From positions 1,922,001 to 1,986,000 of the forward strand of contig JAGFMI010000001.1 of assembly GCA_021030905.1 (NCBI GenBank): a stretch of DNA of 64,000 nucleotides. The letters are read 5' to 3'. Positions 45,828-56,597 of this stretch are shown piece after piece. Source of the DNA: Pyrenula massariospora (lineage: Eukaryota; Ascomycota; Eurotiomycetes; Pyrenulales; Pyrenulaceae). The notes under the pieces were generated by a model. It was not told where the DNA came from, ran no database searches, and worked only from the letters and a program-made list of their open reading frames with translations. Each line of letters begins with the position of its first letter. Position 1 is the stretch's first letter. Position numbers and translations under genes: made by a program.

Positions 45828-47013
45828 TCACTGCTTAGGCAGAGAAACGGTCGTGTTGGCCACGAAAACCACAAGGACGGCAGCGAACCTAACAAATATT
45901 AGAACCTTAAAACCCTCGATCCAATACCAAGCTATCCCCCCTTAGAGTCTAAGGTACTTACGCCGCAGTCGCCGCAAAAACCTCCACCTTCCTCGCCTGC
46001 ACCAGCAGCGTCACGCTCAGCGAGAACACCGCCGTAAACGCCGCCACGATGAGCACCCGCGCCAGCATGTCCTTGACGAAGTACAGCACCACGATGGAGG
46101 AGACCAGGAGCAGGACAGATAAGAGCGAGTTCAGGACCGCCGCGAGCAGCACGAAGGGCCGCTCGTCGTACTCGGCGATCCACGAGTGCTTCTCCGGGTC
46201 CCAGTTTCGCCCACCACTGCCGCCGCTGCGGCTGCGGTTGCCGAAGGTGCGCAGCCACCAGCCGACGAACTTGCGGTGGATCCAGCGCGACAGCGGGTCT
46301 TCGAGGCTCCTGGGCGCGGGGTCGAGCACGAGGAGCTCGGACGCGTCCGAGGAGTCCCAGGTCAGGGCGTCGAGGCCGCGGAGCTGGCAGGCGCCGTTGG
46401 GCGCGGCGTGGAGGAAGTCGCGGAGGGCTTGGAGTTTGAGGCTGTGGGGGCTGGGGTGGGCGGTTAGGTGGATTTGGTGGGAGAGTGCTTCGTCTGATTG
46501 CTCTGGATCAGCTAGACTGTTCCTCTTGGAGTAGCGATTGTAAAGTAGTGGGCGGGGGATTGGGGGAAGTGACAAGAGAAGAGCCCATCATAGCGGTATG
46601 AAAGCTTTCCCATCGAGATGGGCTCTGGCATGGTGGAGCTTTTTACATAGAAAGAAGAGAAAGCGTCCGCACTGACTATACTCCTTCAACTTCCCCCTAA
46701 TCTCCTCCACAATCTCCCACACCAAACTTCCCCCTCCCCCCTCCCCTTCCCCCTCATCACCAACCCTCCTCAACAAATCCCAATCCCCCACCGCCTCCAC
46801 GCGCGCGGGATCCCCGCTCTCTCGGTCCTCTCGGACCGCGTGCGCCAGGTCGGCCTCGAGCCGCACGAGCTCGGCCTGCAGGTAGAGGAGCGAGAGGGTG
46901 TTGAGGTGGGCGAAGCGGCGGAAGATGGCGAGGTCCGGGTTGGTGGAGAGGAGGTGGGCGAGGGTGTGGTGGGATATTGCCGGGGGTGGGGGTGGGGGAG
47001 GGGATGGGGGCAT
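45828..47013 (-). CDS. DUF6594 fungal membrane protein
   Basis: Three exons on the minus strand, 46677-47013, 45962-46493 and 45828-45888, join in frame to 309 residues. Two neighbouring open frames that look separate are one gene: removing the 183-nt intron (GTCAGT donor, ATCAG acceptor) restores KLKEYNEALSHQIHL, the conserved core of this family. The N-terminus has a Pro run, then STNPDLAIFRRFAHLNTLSLLYLQ, typical of DUF6594. The C-terminus contains three hydrophobic helices (one with SVLLLVSSIVVLYFV), the last completed by exon 3 (AAFAAVLVVFVANT). The family is common in Pezizomycotina. Its function is unknown, and members usually have an N-terminal helical domain followed by membrane helices. 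Quoted motifs longer than the helix cores are partial reads of the same exons. Confidence 0.85.
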
Positions 47014-47787
47014 CGTGGTATTGTGAGGTGCGGGGCGGCGGGTGCGGGGGGTTTGGAGTGGGTAGGTAGTTTGCGACGGGAGGGAGGGACTTTTAGGGTT
47101 TGGTGGTAGTATTTACAATGGGTGATGGAGGACAAAATAGGGTAGGCTAGGAAATAGATGGGTCGGGAAAGTAGACCTTAAGAATATCAGGCAAAGCAAA
47201 AAGAAAAAGAACAAGAAGAAGAAAAGTGAAAGGCTACCGGACATCTTGGGTGCGTTGGATTTCGGCCTGGCTTCTCGCCCGTGAAATGTACTGTACTTGC
47301 AGGTACCACTCATGCAAGGCTGACGATGGACATTTCACAAGTCAGGCAACCATTTCCGATAGAACTTGAGATCGTTCTCTATTGGGAATGTGCGCTACGC
47401 CGGCAGCGATTTCTTGCGAAGCTAGACTGCATGGAAGAAAAGTGTTGGTAAGCCAAGTACGTTCGCGGTGGAGGGTTTAAACTTGCTGCAGGTCGATATG
47501 CATGATTTGGAGGGTTCGGTGAGCGGGGATGTCCATCGACACGCCGAATTTCTGTCCGAAATGGCAACTTTATCGCCCTCATCTGTTCCCAGGCAAAATC
47601 TGCAGCTTGCAACGCAGGTTTGAGGCTGACAAGGCACACTTATCTGTGGAGGACGGTAGTAGCTCGAGCGTGATGCGGTGGGCTACATATATCTAATCAC
47701 AGTGGTATAGACGGGAGCAAAGGGTTGAGCCTCCCTAGTCTCCTTTCACGGACGAGGCTTGATTGACTAGCAGTACTCAAAATACAG
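47014..47787. other. intergenic region between two minus-strand genes
   Basis: A 774 bp gap with the DUF6594 promoter and the 3' flank of the secreted-protein gene. No other feature is supported. Confidence 0.5.
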
Positions 47788-48479
47788 TCAAGGCACAATC
47801 CTGACGTGCGTGCAATCCGAATCCTTTTCGTCATCATCGATAAATAAGCGATCCGTCTCCTGTATCTGATAGTTCATCTTGGACTTATCATCTGGCTCCG
47901 TGACCTCCCAACCCGTCGGACCAATCGAGAGCCCAGCCCGAAGCCGTCCTTTGATCTGCAGCCGTGTCTCATACCGCCAGTACCCGTTCCACGAGAGCTG
48001 TGGATCGGCGCCCTGTACGATCCCCACCGACATGGCCAGCACGGCCTTGAACCCGTACTGCTGCACGACGCCGAAGTCGTTGTACGCCGTCACGTTGACC
48101 GTCATGTGCTTGCTGTCGCCTTGGTAAGGGAAGTAGCGGGTCTGGGTGCCGTTGGGGGCATCGGCGTCGAAATCTGTCCACAGACTGCAGTACCACTTGA
48201 GGTACTGGCTGATGCTGATTTGGAGATCGGGGGGCATGTACGGGGCTCCGAGGGGAGGTCCCCATTGCCAGGAGTAGTATTTGTAGTCCGGGCCGGTGTC
48301 GTCTTGGAAGTGGTCGATGTAGTCTTGATAGTCACCTTGTTCGAAAGGGAGGGGATTCAATGGCTTGTTGAGGGTACGCCCGGAGCCAGCTTCATGAATG
48401 GTCAGTCAGCAGGACACGGCGCAAGAAGGTGTCGTTTACCTAATGCTAGACAGAGGAAGATTGCTTGCAATCTTCCCAT
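47788..48479 (-). CDS. small secreted protein of unknown function
   Basis: Two exons on the minus strand, 48440-48479 and 47788-48389, join across a 50-nt intron (GTAAAC donor, GAAG acceptor) to 213 residues. The 40-nt first exon encodes only a signal-peptide start (MGRLQAIFLCLAL), and the second continues AGSGRTLNKPLNP. The mature part is Tyr/Trp/Asp-rich (DYKYYSWQWGPPLGAPYMPP; WNGYWRYETRLQIKGRL), with three N-glycosylation sequons (NGT, NVT, NYQ does not count) visible in NGTQTRYFPY and NVTAYNDFG. It has only two cysteines. I do not recognise a family. The size and secretion would suit an effector or extracellular binding protein, but nothing in the sequence proves that. The start is chosen because it alone supplies a signal peptide. 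Confidence 0.72.
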
Positions 48480-49568
48480 AGAGTCTTTGACGTGCAGGGT
48501 GGTTCTGAAAGCATTATCGTATCCCGAGGAGGGAAAGTGACGCAGAAGGCTGAGTTTTCATTCTTCAGACAATTCGATAGTGTTTAAGTCGTTGATGTGG
48601 GCAAATAACATGGAAGCAAGTATTCATTGCCCTGCTAGCAATGTATTCGGTAGACCGTATTGATACTTCTTGGATGTTCTTTTAGATGCTGTCGTAATAC
48701 AGATCTTTTAATAATGCTGGGCCCACTGCGTTGAACATGGCGCGGTAGCAGAGGTAGTGATGTTGGAAAGCCAGAAAAGGTATATTTCTGAGAGACTGCT
48801 AAAATCTGTAGATATATCTTATTGGGCTGTATCCTAGTCCGGCCCTCTCGCGTAGGAGAACAGGGTAGAAGTGAAACTATCAAGTGTACTCGGTGGGATG
48901 ATTGCTAAAGTCGCAAGGCCGCACTGAGGGCAAAGGTCGTGACGGCGCTATAGTCCGACTACTCTTCCCACGGATCCGCAACAACTGCAGCTGGGCGTCG
49001 CGCTCGATAGGGGCAATCCGCTCGGCGGACTTCCGAAGACCTCCCTTGCCTAGCGCTCCGCCTTGTTCTCCGCCTTCAATTACGCCACCAAGACGATGTT
49101 GCCCTGCGATGAAAACCTTGCAAACAAGCAGAGTAAAGGTTTTCGGTCTGAAACGATGTGCAGTTCGAATTTAAAGCTTTCGTCTCGGACTTGCGTGAAC
49201 TCAAGCTGTGGGAATGGATTGCAGCAAACTTTTCAATGCCCAAATACGCTGGCTACGATCTCCAGGTCCATGCTGAGTCTACCTTTAACGTAAGCATTAT
49301 AGGATGATGCTTAGCGATCCCTATGGATTCCAACAAACACGGCTGCGAGATAAGGTACTGTACATATCAAACAGGCAATGACTCATGGCGTTGGGTTTAG
49401 CCGTATTGATATGAATAGCAGTCTCATAAACGTCGGTTTTTCACTATAACGCGAACGAGTAATTTTCCAAACATAATGTGTTCGCTTTTTGGTTCACAGT
49501 TCCTATTCTTACATGTTAGCCGTTGCCCAAAAAGAATTGTGACCTAGCCACTACTGGATCCGTTGCTA
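48480..49568. other. intergenic region between two divergent secreted-protein genes
   Basis: A 1.09 kb spacer between two genes that diverge. Short open frames around 48900-49300 lack conserved features. No repeat stands out. Confidence 0.45.
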
Positions 49569-50387
49569 ATGAATCTTGGGAGAGTTTTCGTGGGCCTTGC
49601 ACTTGGTAAGTTGATAGCTTTGGAATCTTGTCCCGATGGGGAAATCTGCAAATTTGTGATTGGCCAACTTTTTGCCAATGGCGGAGATAGAGCCACAGTT
49701 GACCGTTCGACCGTCGGATAAATACAAAATCACTAACAATTTCTAGTAAACATGGGCATAACGCTCCCTGGGAACAACTCTCCACCAGCTAGTGTATCCC
49801 CAGACTTCAACACCACGCATGATACTACCCAGAACCCTGCAGCTGAAAAGCGTTTAGCGGACCCTCTGACATATCAATGGCACGCTTACGGAGATCAACT
49901 GCCGCCACAGATGGTGAACAATATCCGTCGTCAACTCATAAGGTCGTGTGGGGTGAGGGGATCTCGAACTATGACGGACCCAAATGCGCCAGCAGTATCC
50001 TGGAGGAGCAACCCGGTCTTCGTCGGGAGGACGCGAAATGGGGAATTTAGGTTCACAACTGTCGAAATAACACCTCTCCACCCACAAGCGACTGATGCCG
50101 ATACGGCTTGGGCGACCATCGCCGCGATGCAAGATTTCAATCTTGCAGTGTTTAATCCGTACTGGACTGGGCAAGAGTTTTTCAATTTGACAGTAGGCGC
50201 GGGCCTGACCGATTATGTCCGCCTCTCCATCCATACCAGGAGAATGAGAATCTGGCAGAGCCCGTACAGTTTGGTCACAGATTTAGAGCAACTTGCTGAA
50301 CCCAGCAATACGCGTCACTGGCTCGGTGGATTTGGTGTGAACCAATACGATATTTCTCAATGTGGGATGAGCCAACCGTATCCATAG
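49569..50387 (+). CDS. small secreted protein of unknown function
   Basis: Two exons, 49569-49605 and 49747-50387, join across a 141-nt intron (GTAAGT donor, TTCTAG acceptor) to 225 residues. The first exon is 37 nt and encodes MNLGRVFVGLAL, which with the first residues of exon 2 makes a short signal peptide. Without it, the ORF beginning at 49752 would have no secretion signal. The mature protein contains WHAYGDQLPPQMVNNIRRQL, an NSPP region with N-glycosylation sequons (NNS, NTT, NLT), and WTGQEFFNLTVGAGL. Two cysteines are present, at about residues 103 and 219. No known domain is recognised. It is divergent from, and has the same tiny-signal-exon layout as, the secreted-protein gene at 47788-48479, but the proteins do not look homologous. 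Confidence 0.65.
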
Positions 50388-51879
50388 CTGACGCGTGAAA
50401 AAGCACCAAGACAGCGAACACGAGCGGCTCAGCCGCACGCATCTATCTAGAGGCTTATTTGCATAGAGTGTCGTATCCGAAGTCTTTGTAGAAGAAAAGT
50501 AACAGCAGTGGTGGACACAGCGATGTAATGAAACGTACACAAAGCGCAGGGAGTGATAGTCTCTAGAGTGTTAGCTTTGTCATTTGGTGCCACTGCCCAT
50601 GTTGGTTCTGTTAGATAAGGATCGTATACGGCGAGAAAAGAAATGCGTATCGAAAGATAGAATTATCAGACTGGTCATAACCCACATCTATACGAAGAGG
50701 TGGGTGTACATGTAATGTCACCCAGATGCTTGCGTCGTTGTAGCGAGAAATGAACTTTAAAAGAATGAGGACTGGGGACAGCGCGTGCTTGAGATTTCAG
50801 CAATGTCGAATGTTTGGAGTCACGAGCCGGTATCTGTATTTTGTAGTTCCCTTGATATGAGCTGCCTGCGGCCAGCAGTGCCTCTCAAAGCGTCCCATGT
50901 AGCCAGACCTTCAGTCTTTAACGGAATGAACTCAATCTCCACGGCTGCTTGATCGATTAAACACGAAATAGCGTTGCTGTTCGGACTTTCGCTAGAGAAT
51001 AAACGACTGCTATGTGAGATTCGTGAGCTTTAGAAAAGAATTGTACTTTCCGAAGACCAAGGACAGGCTCGTAGCCAATCATCTAAGGCTTCAGAAGGTA
51101 TTCAAGATGGCTTATCGGGAGGCGAAGCTGCCTGGTGTTAGAAAGAAGGTTAACGTCTATCCCTGTGTGACGAGAATACCTGTGTGACGAGAAAAATGAC
51201 GGGTACTTCGACTCGAGAGTAACCGATATAAGGTGCATCCCTGCGTCACACCGTAGCGGGACAATTTTGTGAAAAAGGCATCTTAAGTCCTTCTTCTATA
51301 GGTGTGTAGGGCTTTGCTTGATATGCAACTATTCCATTGTTATTTGACTCTAGGATCCTACTGTCTCATGAGGTTCGTCTTCGTAATCGTCATACTATTC
51401 GACGATTCGTTAGCGCCGTTAATCGCCTTCTCAGTAACATCCCCCTGGTTTTTAGCGATAGGTAAGATTTTCCTCGATTTTAGATATCTGAAAAGAAAGG
51501 TTGACTATAAGGGAAATTCTTCCATACGTTGAAGTTCATTTTAACAAGATATACGGTCAATCGGGTCGTAATGAGACGCAGGGTGTGGTGAGACAAACTA
51601 ACGATACTTCGAATTCAAGCGACGCTAAATCCCTAAACGTTTCGTTTTTTGGTACTTCTTCTTGTGCAATATTTTTTTGGGCTCTCCCCCGACAACCGGG
51701 TCAACCACCTAGGCTAGCACGTGCAGGCCCTGAGAGGCTTGGTATGCTGATTCATCTGGCACTAAGGTTGTTAAGGGTCTAGAAGCGGTCTGCCTTTTGT
51801 TTCAGAACGAGGGTAGCTTGCTCATGCATTGTGAGTAGGTATAGAAAGAGGATACAGTATAGTAGAGTATGTTAACTGC
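50388..51879. other. gene-poor AT-rich region, 1.5 kb
   Basis: No gene with support. A 39-codon open stretch near 51075-51190 (containing KMAYREAKLPGVRKKV) looks protein-like but is isolated. A short tandem repeat lies at 51162-51193. The region may be degraded mobile DNA. Confidence 0.35.
51162..51193. repeat. two copies of a 15-bp unit at 17-bp period
   Basis: CCTGTGTGACGAGAA occurs at 51162 and again at 51179. A related inverted block (CGTCACAC) occurs at 51244-51251. The meaning is unclear. Confidence 0.35.
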
Positions 51880-53079
51880 TTATATTTCGAGACTATTGAA
51901 TCCTACAAGCCATTTTGCTTCTAGGTCCTCATCGTTTACCTGTCTAGGTTTTCGAGCTTGAGCTGCTAGCTGTGGAATAGGTCTTTGGATTGGTTTTTCA
52001 TCAGGGAGCAATTCTTTGCCTTCAAAAAGTGTTTTGAACATCCGGACTTGGTTAGGACGGGACTCAGAATACACGACGGGGTCCCACCCGCAAAACATTC
52101 GCAGCATCTCTAAAGTTGCCGGACGAGAGACGTCCCAATGGCCCTCATTGAATGTCGGCTCTTTCGTGGCGGCATACACAAAATCAAGCGCAAGTTGTAT
52201 CCAGAGAATAACGTCTTCCGAAGATGTAGATCCGGGGGCCTGTCGAAATTCGATAGTACAGATGTTGTTTTTCTTGGATTCGAGCGCTGTAAAATTCCAT
52301 CGGAAATTGCGACCACTCCCTCCCCACCCATCTGCGCAAAGTATCTGGGAAATTTCTGTCGCTGTCGCAGCCGCGTCTACAGGACTAAAAATTCCCTGCA
52401 TGTCGAGATCCCGAAGCAGAGGGTTGTAGCGATTACTTGCGCACCAATTTTTGACCAACCGATCAGGCGGCATGATTGAATCAATACACCGCTCGAAATA
52501 TAGGACCGCTTTCGCAAATCTTTTCAGTACTGTGAGACTTTCATCCCAGTTTCCTCCTCTGTAGATCGATAGATGAACATGAGTCCCACAGAGGTCTGAA
52601 CGGACGATCTTCCATTTCATTTTTTCCAGGCAAGTCCACAACTTCTTGATTTCTTCTTTCCAGTTGCCACTTTCATTATATGTGGCAGGCGAAACAATCT
52701 CCAGGCCGAACTGATTTTTTGAATACTCCACGGTTAGACTCCCGTCATCCGTTATCATCCAATCTTCGTACGTTGGCTTCACCTCTCCGTAGTCCACATG
52801 GTTCGAAAGGCCGCATGATGCCATCGCTGAGCTTAGCTCCTCCGCTACCTCGTACCATAAGCGCCGGTCCCCGTAGAATTTGTTTGGAACAACTACGATT
52901 TCAATCTCCGTTCCAAATCGAAACCAAGAGTACAACGGTCCGGGTGGATGACCTTCCTTGCTTAAGATCAACGGGGATTCTAGTCCACGCTCCGGGAGCT
53001 GCAATGCACGTCTTTCTTCGTCTGTCTTAATCATGGCTTGACAAGCTGCATAATAATCATCACTTCTCTGATATGCCAT
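51880..53079 (-). CDS. putative amidoligase (Amidoligase_2 / COOH-NH2 ligase superfamily)
   Basis: An intronless 399-residue protein on the minus strand. The pattern is that of the putative amidoligase family within the glutamine-synthetase-like COOH-NH2 ligases: FRFGTEIEIV at residues 54-62 (metal-binding Glu pair), DDGSLTVEYS and GLEIVSPA around 111-132, CGTHVHLS at 164-171, then RWNFTALESKKNNICTIEFRQAPGS, whose N and E/R residues complete the nucleotide and metal site. Members are thought to form amide bonds between carboxylates and amines with ATP; in bacteria they modify peptides or glycans. Fungal members have no established substrate. No signal peptide, so cytosolic. The neighbouring divergent gene at 54355 encodes an unusual protein, but no shared pathway is evident. 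Quoted segments are partial; the diagnostic residues are E58, E60, E127, H167 and R near 294. Confidence 0.8.
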   Translation of the reverse strand: MAYQRSDDYYAACQAMIKTDEERRALQLPERGLESPLILSKEGHPPGPLYSWFRFGTEIEIVVVPNKFYGDRRLWYEVAEELSSAMASCGLSNHVDYGEVKPTYEDWMITDDGSLTVEYSKNQFGLEIVSPATYNESGNWKEEIKKLWTCLEKMKWKIVRSDLCGTHVHLSIYRGGNWDESLTVLKRFAKAVLYFERCIDSIMPPDRLVKNWCASNRYNPLLRDLDMQGIFSPVDAAATATEISQILCADGWGGSGRNFRWNFTALESKKNNICTIEFRQAPGSTSSEDVILWIQLALDFVYAATKEPTFNEGHWDVSRPATLEMLRMFCGWDPVVYSESRPNQVRMFKTLFEGKELLPDEKPIQRPIPQLAAQARKPRQVNDEDLEAKWLVGFNSLEI

Positions 53080-54354
53080 TGGAGTCGCTTTTAATAAATA
53101 GGACGAAATCTCCAGTCAAGTACACGTTGACTTGATTAGAGTCAGCTGGAGAGTCCTTTTAGTGTTGTACGGAAACTGACAGACTTCGCCTCGCAGCGAG
53201 TATATTGGAGGACTAAGTTGTGATATCAGTCTTAAAACACAAAGAGGCAGCATCGGGCGGTGGAGTGGTCTAGAGAAGGAGGCTTAAATATCTAAATATC
53301 CTCATCTAGACTCATTGCTTTTGCCATGCTTAAGGAGGGGTCGATCCTGATTTAATTGGGTAGCCTTTCGTGACTGCGCCCTCTTTTCAGCTTACTACGC
53401 GTGGCAGCTTACTACGCGTGACAGCATACGAAAGGCGTTTCTTAGTATGCTGGGAAGATGCTGAGAGCACCAATAGTATTCCAATATCACACGAAGGTCG
53501 TGCCGCGCAAGAAACCCACCGATCCAAGGCGACGAGCTCGGCCTTGCCAATACTCTGCAACGATGAAACCACCCACAACTAGCGGGAGAGATTAATCATG
53601 TGCGCATGATCCAGTGACGCATTTGGCGACTACAGCCAGCCAAACTCTGAAGTTGCAACGTGGCGCAACAAATCGACTATCAGTCCTACGAAGATTCTAC
53701 CGACCTCCAACGACGACAACGACTATACCCTCAACATTTCGTGACTCGGCGAGAAACAGAGCATCAGCTTCACGTTATAAGTAAGAGGCAGAGTAAGGCG
53801 CCTTATCTGAAGGCCTGAATAAGGAATCTGCTCGTTGTTTGCGTCTCCTATCTTGTGTGAGCCTTGCATGCTCCCGCTTCTCTCTCTCTCACACAAACAT
53901 ACTCACAGCCTTGCTGCGTTAGCATCGCATACGGTGGCGTCGAATCGCAAGTAGCACTGCATACATCCTCCGAGCTCAAGTTCTGCGAGCTGCGGTAGTA
54001 GCTGCAGCAGAGGCACTGCAACGGGCATGGCTACAGTGTCGACAAGTAAAAATCACTGCCACCATTGGCGTATCTGTCCCTTTTGGCCCTCAATTCGTTC
54101 CCTCATTCCGGCTCGGTGTGCATATCTACCAATGATTGCACCTGGAGGTGTTGGCCGTGAGTACCGCAACTGGACGGGCTGCGCACTCTGCACAACCAGT
54201 ACAACTAATCTGCCTTGCCTATAAAGCTACGATGGACCTTTCGTAACTCATCTCTTAACCTAGCAAGCTCTTCACCTATCTTCACACTACCGAGTCAACA
54301 AGCTTATTTCCAAAGCACGTTTTCCTCTAGTGAAGTTTGCCTCAAGCTATCACA
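53080..54354. other. divergent promoter region between amidoligase and unknown-domain genes
   Basis: A 1.27 kb spacer between divergent genes. It contains a 17-bp tandem repeat with MluI-box cores at 53388-53421. Short open frames here are not gene-like. Confidence 0.45.
53388..53421. repeat. two tandem 17-bp units, each with an ACGCGT box
   Basis: CAGCTTACTACGCGTGG is followed directly by CAGCTTACTACGCGTGA. ACGCGT is the core of the MluI cell-cycle box bound by MBF in fungi. The repeat lies about 310 bp upstream of the amidoligase start. Confidence 0.5.
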
Positions 54355-55365
54355 ATGCCCAGGCATCGGAAACCGCCAACCTCCAAAGCCAAGGTCCAGA
54401 TGAAATTCCAGAGATACAAGGCTGAAACTCAGAAACGTCGGAAGAATGCGCGTGTTTTTGCCAAAACCGATGGGGGTGAATGGACTGCCGAAATCTATCA
54501 GAAAGTCTGCGTATATGGAGGTGGTACAGATATTTCGGTCGGAGCTAACATTAAGCTCACCTTCACGCCGTACCCGGCGCTCGATCCTGCGGGCCGTATA
54601 TTTCTTGTACAATTCAAAAACCCGATCCGTAAAGACATATATATGACAAAGGAAGGATGGCGCGTTGATCGCGGTGGTCCACAGTACGCAATATATCCGT
54701 ACTACGGGTGGGGAAACGGGGCCAAGTCCATGACCGCCGGTCCTGTTAAGGGTACACATCCGGGTAATATCAAGCAGGATTTGGCAAAGCCAGGAAAAGT
54801 AATGAAGAAGCTCGATGCTCCGGGGACCATTGATACAGCGTACCTTATTGATACACCAAGGGAGCCTTGCCGCGTAGGGGAGATGGATGACTGGGGGACC
54901 AAGATTGCCACCTTCACGACGTATGCGTACGATGTGAAGAACGGAAAATGGCTCGGCGGTGTGTCATGGGGTTATAAAGTTTCTGTCCAGCTCGATAATC
55001 AAGAGGACGATGGCGAGGACATGGACGAGGACGATAAGGAAGGCGATGGAGAGGGCATGGAAGAAGACGACTACGAGGGTGATGATGGAGGCGATGACGA
55101 GTCCAATGATGAGGGTGACGGTGAAGAAAATAACGTAAACTACAACGTCGAAGTCAACCTGCTTCGCCTAGGTCTACGCAGCAAGAACGAGCTGGCAGCG
55201 GAAGAAATAAAAGCCGCGATAGCCTGGATGCAATTACCTCCTAAAGTTCGCAAGGAACCTGGGAGCAGGCTTCCTAAGAATCGAGTCCCTCTCTGTGGCG
55301 TGAAGGACAGGACGTTGGAAGACAACGAGTGGTACCAAAGCGAGGAGTCCGAGGACGAAGATTGA
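54355..55365 (+). CDS. protein with bacterial-type domain resembling contractile-injection-associated proteins; acidic insertion
   Basis: An intronless 336-residue protein starting at the ATG at 54355. The N-terminus is strongly basic (residues 1-35). Residues 50-212 contain an ordered domain: ISVGANIKLTFTPYP, IFLVQFKNP, EGWRVDRGG, YPYYGWGNG, a DTP motif at about 166-168, then TFTTYAYD and GGVSWGYKV. From memory this order (a LTFTP strand, (L/I)VQ, ID/VDR, a DTP/DAP motif, F.T.A, and G.(V/I).WG(Y/W)) matches a domain in bacterial proteins often encoded beside extracellular contractile injection systems; I cannot verify it here. An Asp/Glu/Gly stretch (216-258) interrupts it, and ELAAEEIKAAIAWMQ would be its final helix. 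The tail is basic then acidic. No signal peptide. Function unknown; the possible bacterial origin is inference. Confidence 0.6.
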   Translation: MPRHRKPPTSKAKVQMKFQRYKAETQKRRKNARVFAKTDGGEWTAEIYQKVCVYGGGTDISVGANIKLTFTPYPALDPAGRIFLVQFKNPIRKDIYMTKEGWRVDRGGPQYAIYPYYGWGNGAKSMTAGPVKGTHPGNIKQDLAKPGKVMKKLDAPGTIDTAYLIDTPREPCRVGEMDDWGTKIATFTTYAYDVKNGKWLGGVSWGYKVSVQLDNQEDDGEDMDEDDKEGDGEGMEEDDYEGDDGGDDESNDEGDGEENNVNYNVEVNLLRLGLRSKNELAAEEIKAAIAWMQLPPKVRKEPGSRLPKNRVPLCGVKDRTLEDNEWYQSEESEDED

Positions 55366-55940
55366 CACAACGGACATGGATATTAGGAGGTAGAGAGATC
55401 TTGTAACACGATCAAGAAAGCTCTTGACAGAATTCGGTGGGAAGGCAACAACACGAATGAAACTTTTCCGCCAGTAAGGTACAGGCGTTTCTCGGACAGC
55501 TGTAGCAGAATATTTTCACGAAGGGGCAAAGAAATCGATATGTTCATGAACTCTAAATTATTTGGAGGCAAAGTACCGGTCAATTTTGTCGGCACAGAGG
55601 GCTTCTCGCTACAGAGGGATGGACATTAGTTTTCCTCCTGACTTGCCGCCCGCCCCCAGCCAGAAGCGCGCTTTGTACGGTGCGGGGGTGGAAACCGGAT
55701 GCCAGTCCCCCATGCCGCAGCCGACGTCATGCTGTGCTAGGTATTTAGAAGCCCTCCTCCCAATAAAAGCATTCCCTGACCCAACAGCCATCAATTTTAA
55801 CGTACTATTTTCATTTTTAAATATCCCTACCTCACAATCTCGCCTGAAACGCGCCTACGAATCGCACCCAAGCACGTCGAAGCTCCCAGTCGAACGCGCC
55901 CCTTAACTAACACCATCACCAACCCTCAAACACCCTCAAA
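55366..55940. other. intergenic region, 575 bp
   Basis: Holds the 3' flank of the preceding gene and the promoter of the following plus-strand gene. Nothing else is seen. Confidence 0.5.
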
Positions 55941-56597
55941 ATGGCAGGTCGTGGCCTCAAGGTCGCTCTGGGCGCCGGCGTCGCCATCGGCGGCTATTAC
56001 CTCTACACCGCGGGCGGCGACCCAAAAGTCGCGCAGAAGAACGCTGAAGGTCCACCTCCTTCCCCCCGTCCCAACCATCTCCCCCAGGTAGATAGCAACT
56101 AACCCAACCCCCACGCGCAGCGGACATCTCAACCGCCTCCTCAAAAGTAAAAGGCGAAGAGAAAGAGGCAGAGAAGAAGGGCCAAGCTTACGCGTCGCAG
56201 GCGGGCCAGAAGATCGATCAAACGGTGCGTCCATATTTGCGCCCCACTCCCCTCCCCTCCTCCATTCCCATCTTCCCTCTACCTCGTCACTACAATCTAC
56301 CCTCCCCCCAGATCCCAGACGCAACGCCATGCCCTCCCATACCCTCCCACTCCACACTAACACACCCCCAACAACCAGGCCGACGAAGCGCGCGCCTCCC
56401 TCCGCGACGCCCAATCCAAAGCGTCGGCCTACGGCTCAGACGCGGCCAAGAAGTTCGAGCAGACCAAGAACGAGACGGGCCAGAAACTGATGAGCGGGGT
56501 GGACAAGTTCGACCAGACGGTCGAGAAGAAGGCCGCCGAGGCCAAGTCGGGGATCAGCAGTTGGTTTGGGTTCGGTGGGAGTGGGGAGAAGAAGTAG
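55941..56597 (+). CDS. small amphipathic protein (calcofluor white hypersensitive protein family)
   Basis: Three exons, 55941-56049, 56121-56224 and 56379-56597, join in frame to 143 residues. The N-terminus has a short hydrophobic segment (VALGAGVAIGGYYLYTAGGD), likely a mitochondrial or membrane anchor, followed by repeated amphipathic Ala/Lys/Gln-rich helices of the LEA/perilipin style (for example ASQAGQKIDQT, KASAYGSDAAKKFEQ). It ends in a Gly/Phe loop (SSWFGFGGSGEKK). I recall homologues annotated in filamentous fungi as calcofluor white hypersensitive protein, but no biochemical role is established. Introns are 71 and 154 nt with GT-AG ends. The stop is 230 bp from the stop of the convergent Cdt1-like gene. 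Confidence 0.75.

Noticed and set aside
45828-47013. Two separate DUF6594-type genes
   Set aside because: A GT-AG intron joins the two frames and restores the family's KLKEYNEAL motif, so they are one gene.
43625-48949. Shared 10-mer TGACGGCGCT at 43625 and 48940 as a dispersed repeat
   Set aside because: The similarity does not extend beyond the 10-mer, so it is likely chance.
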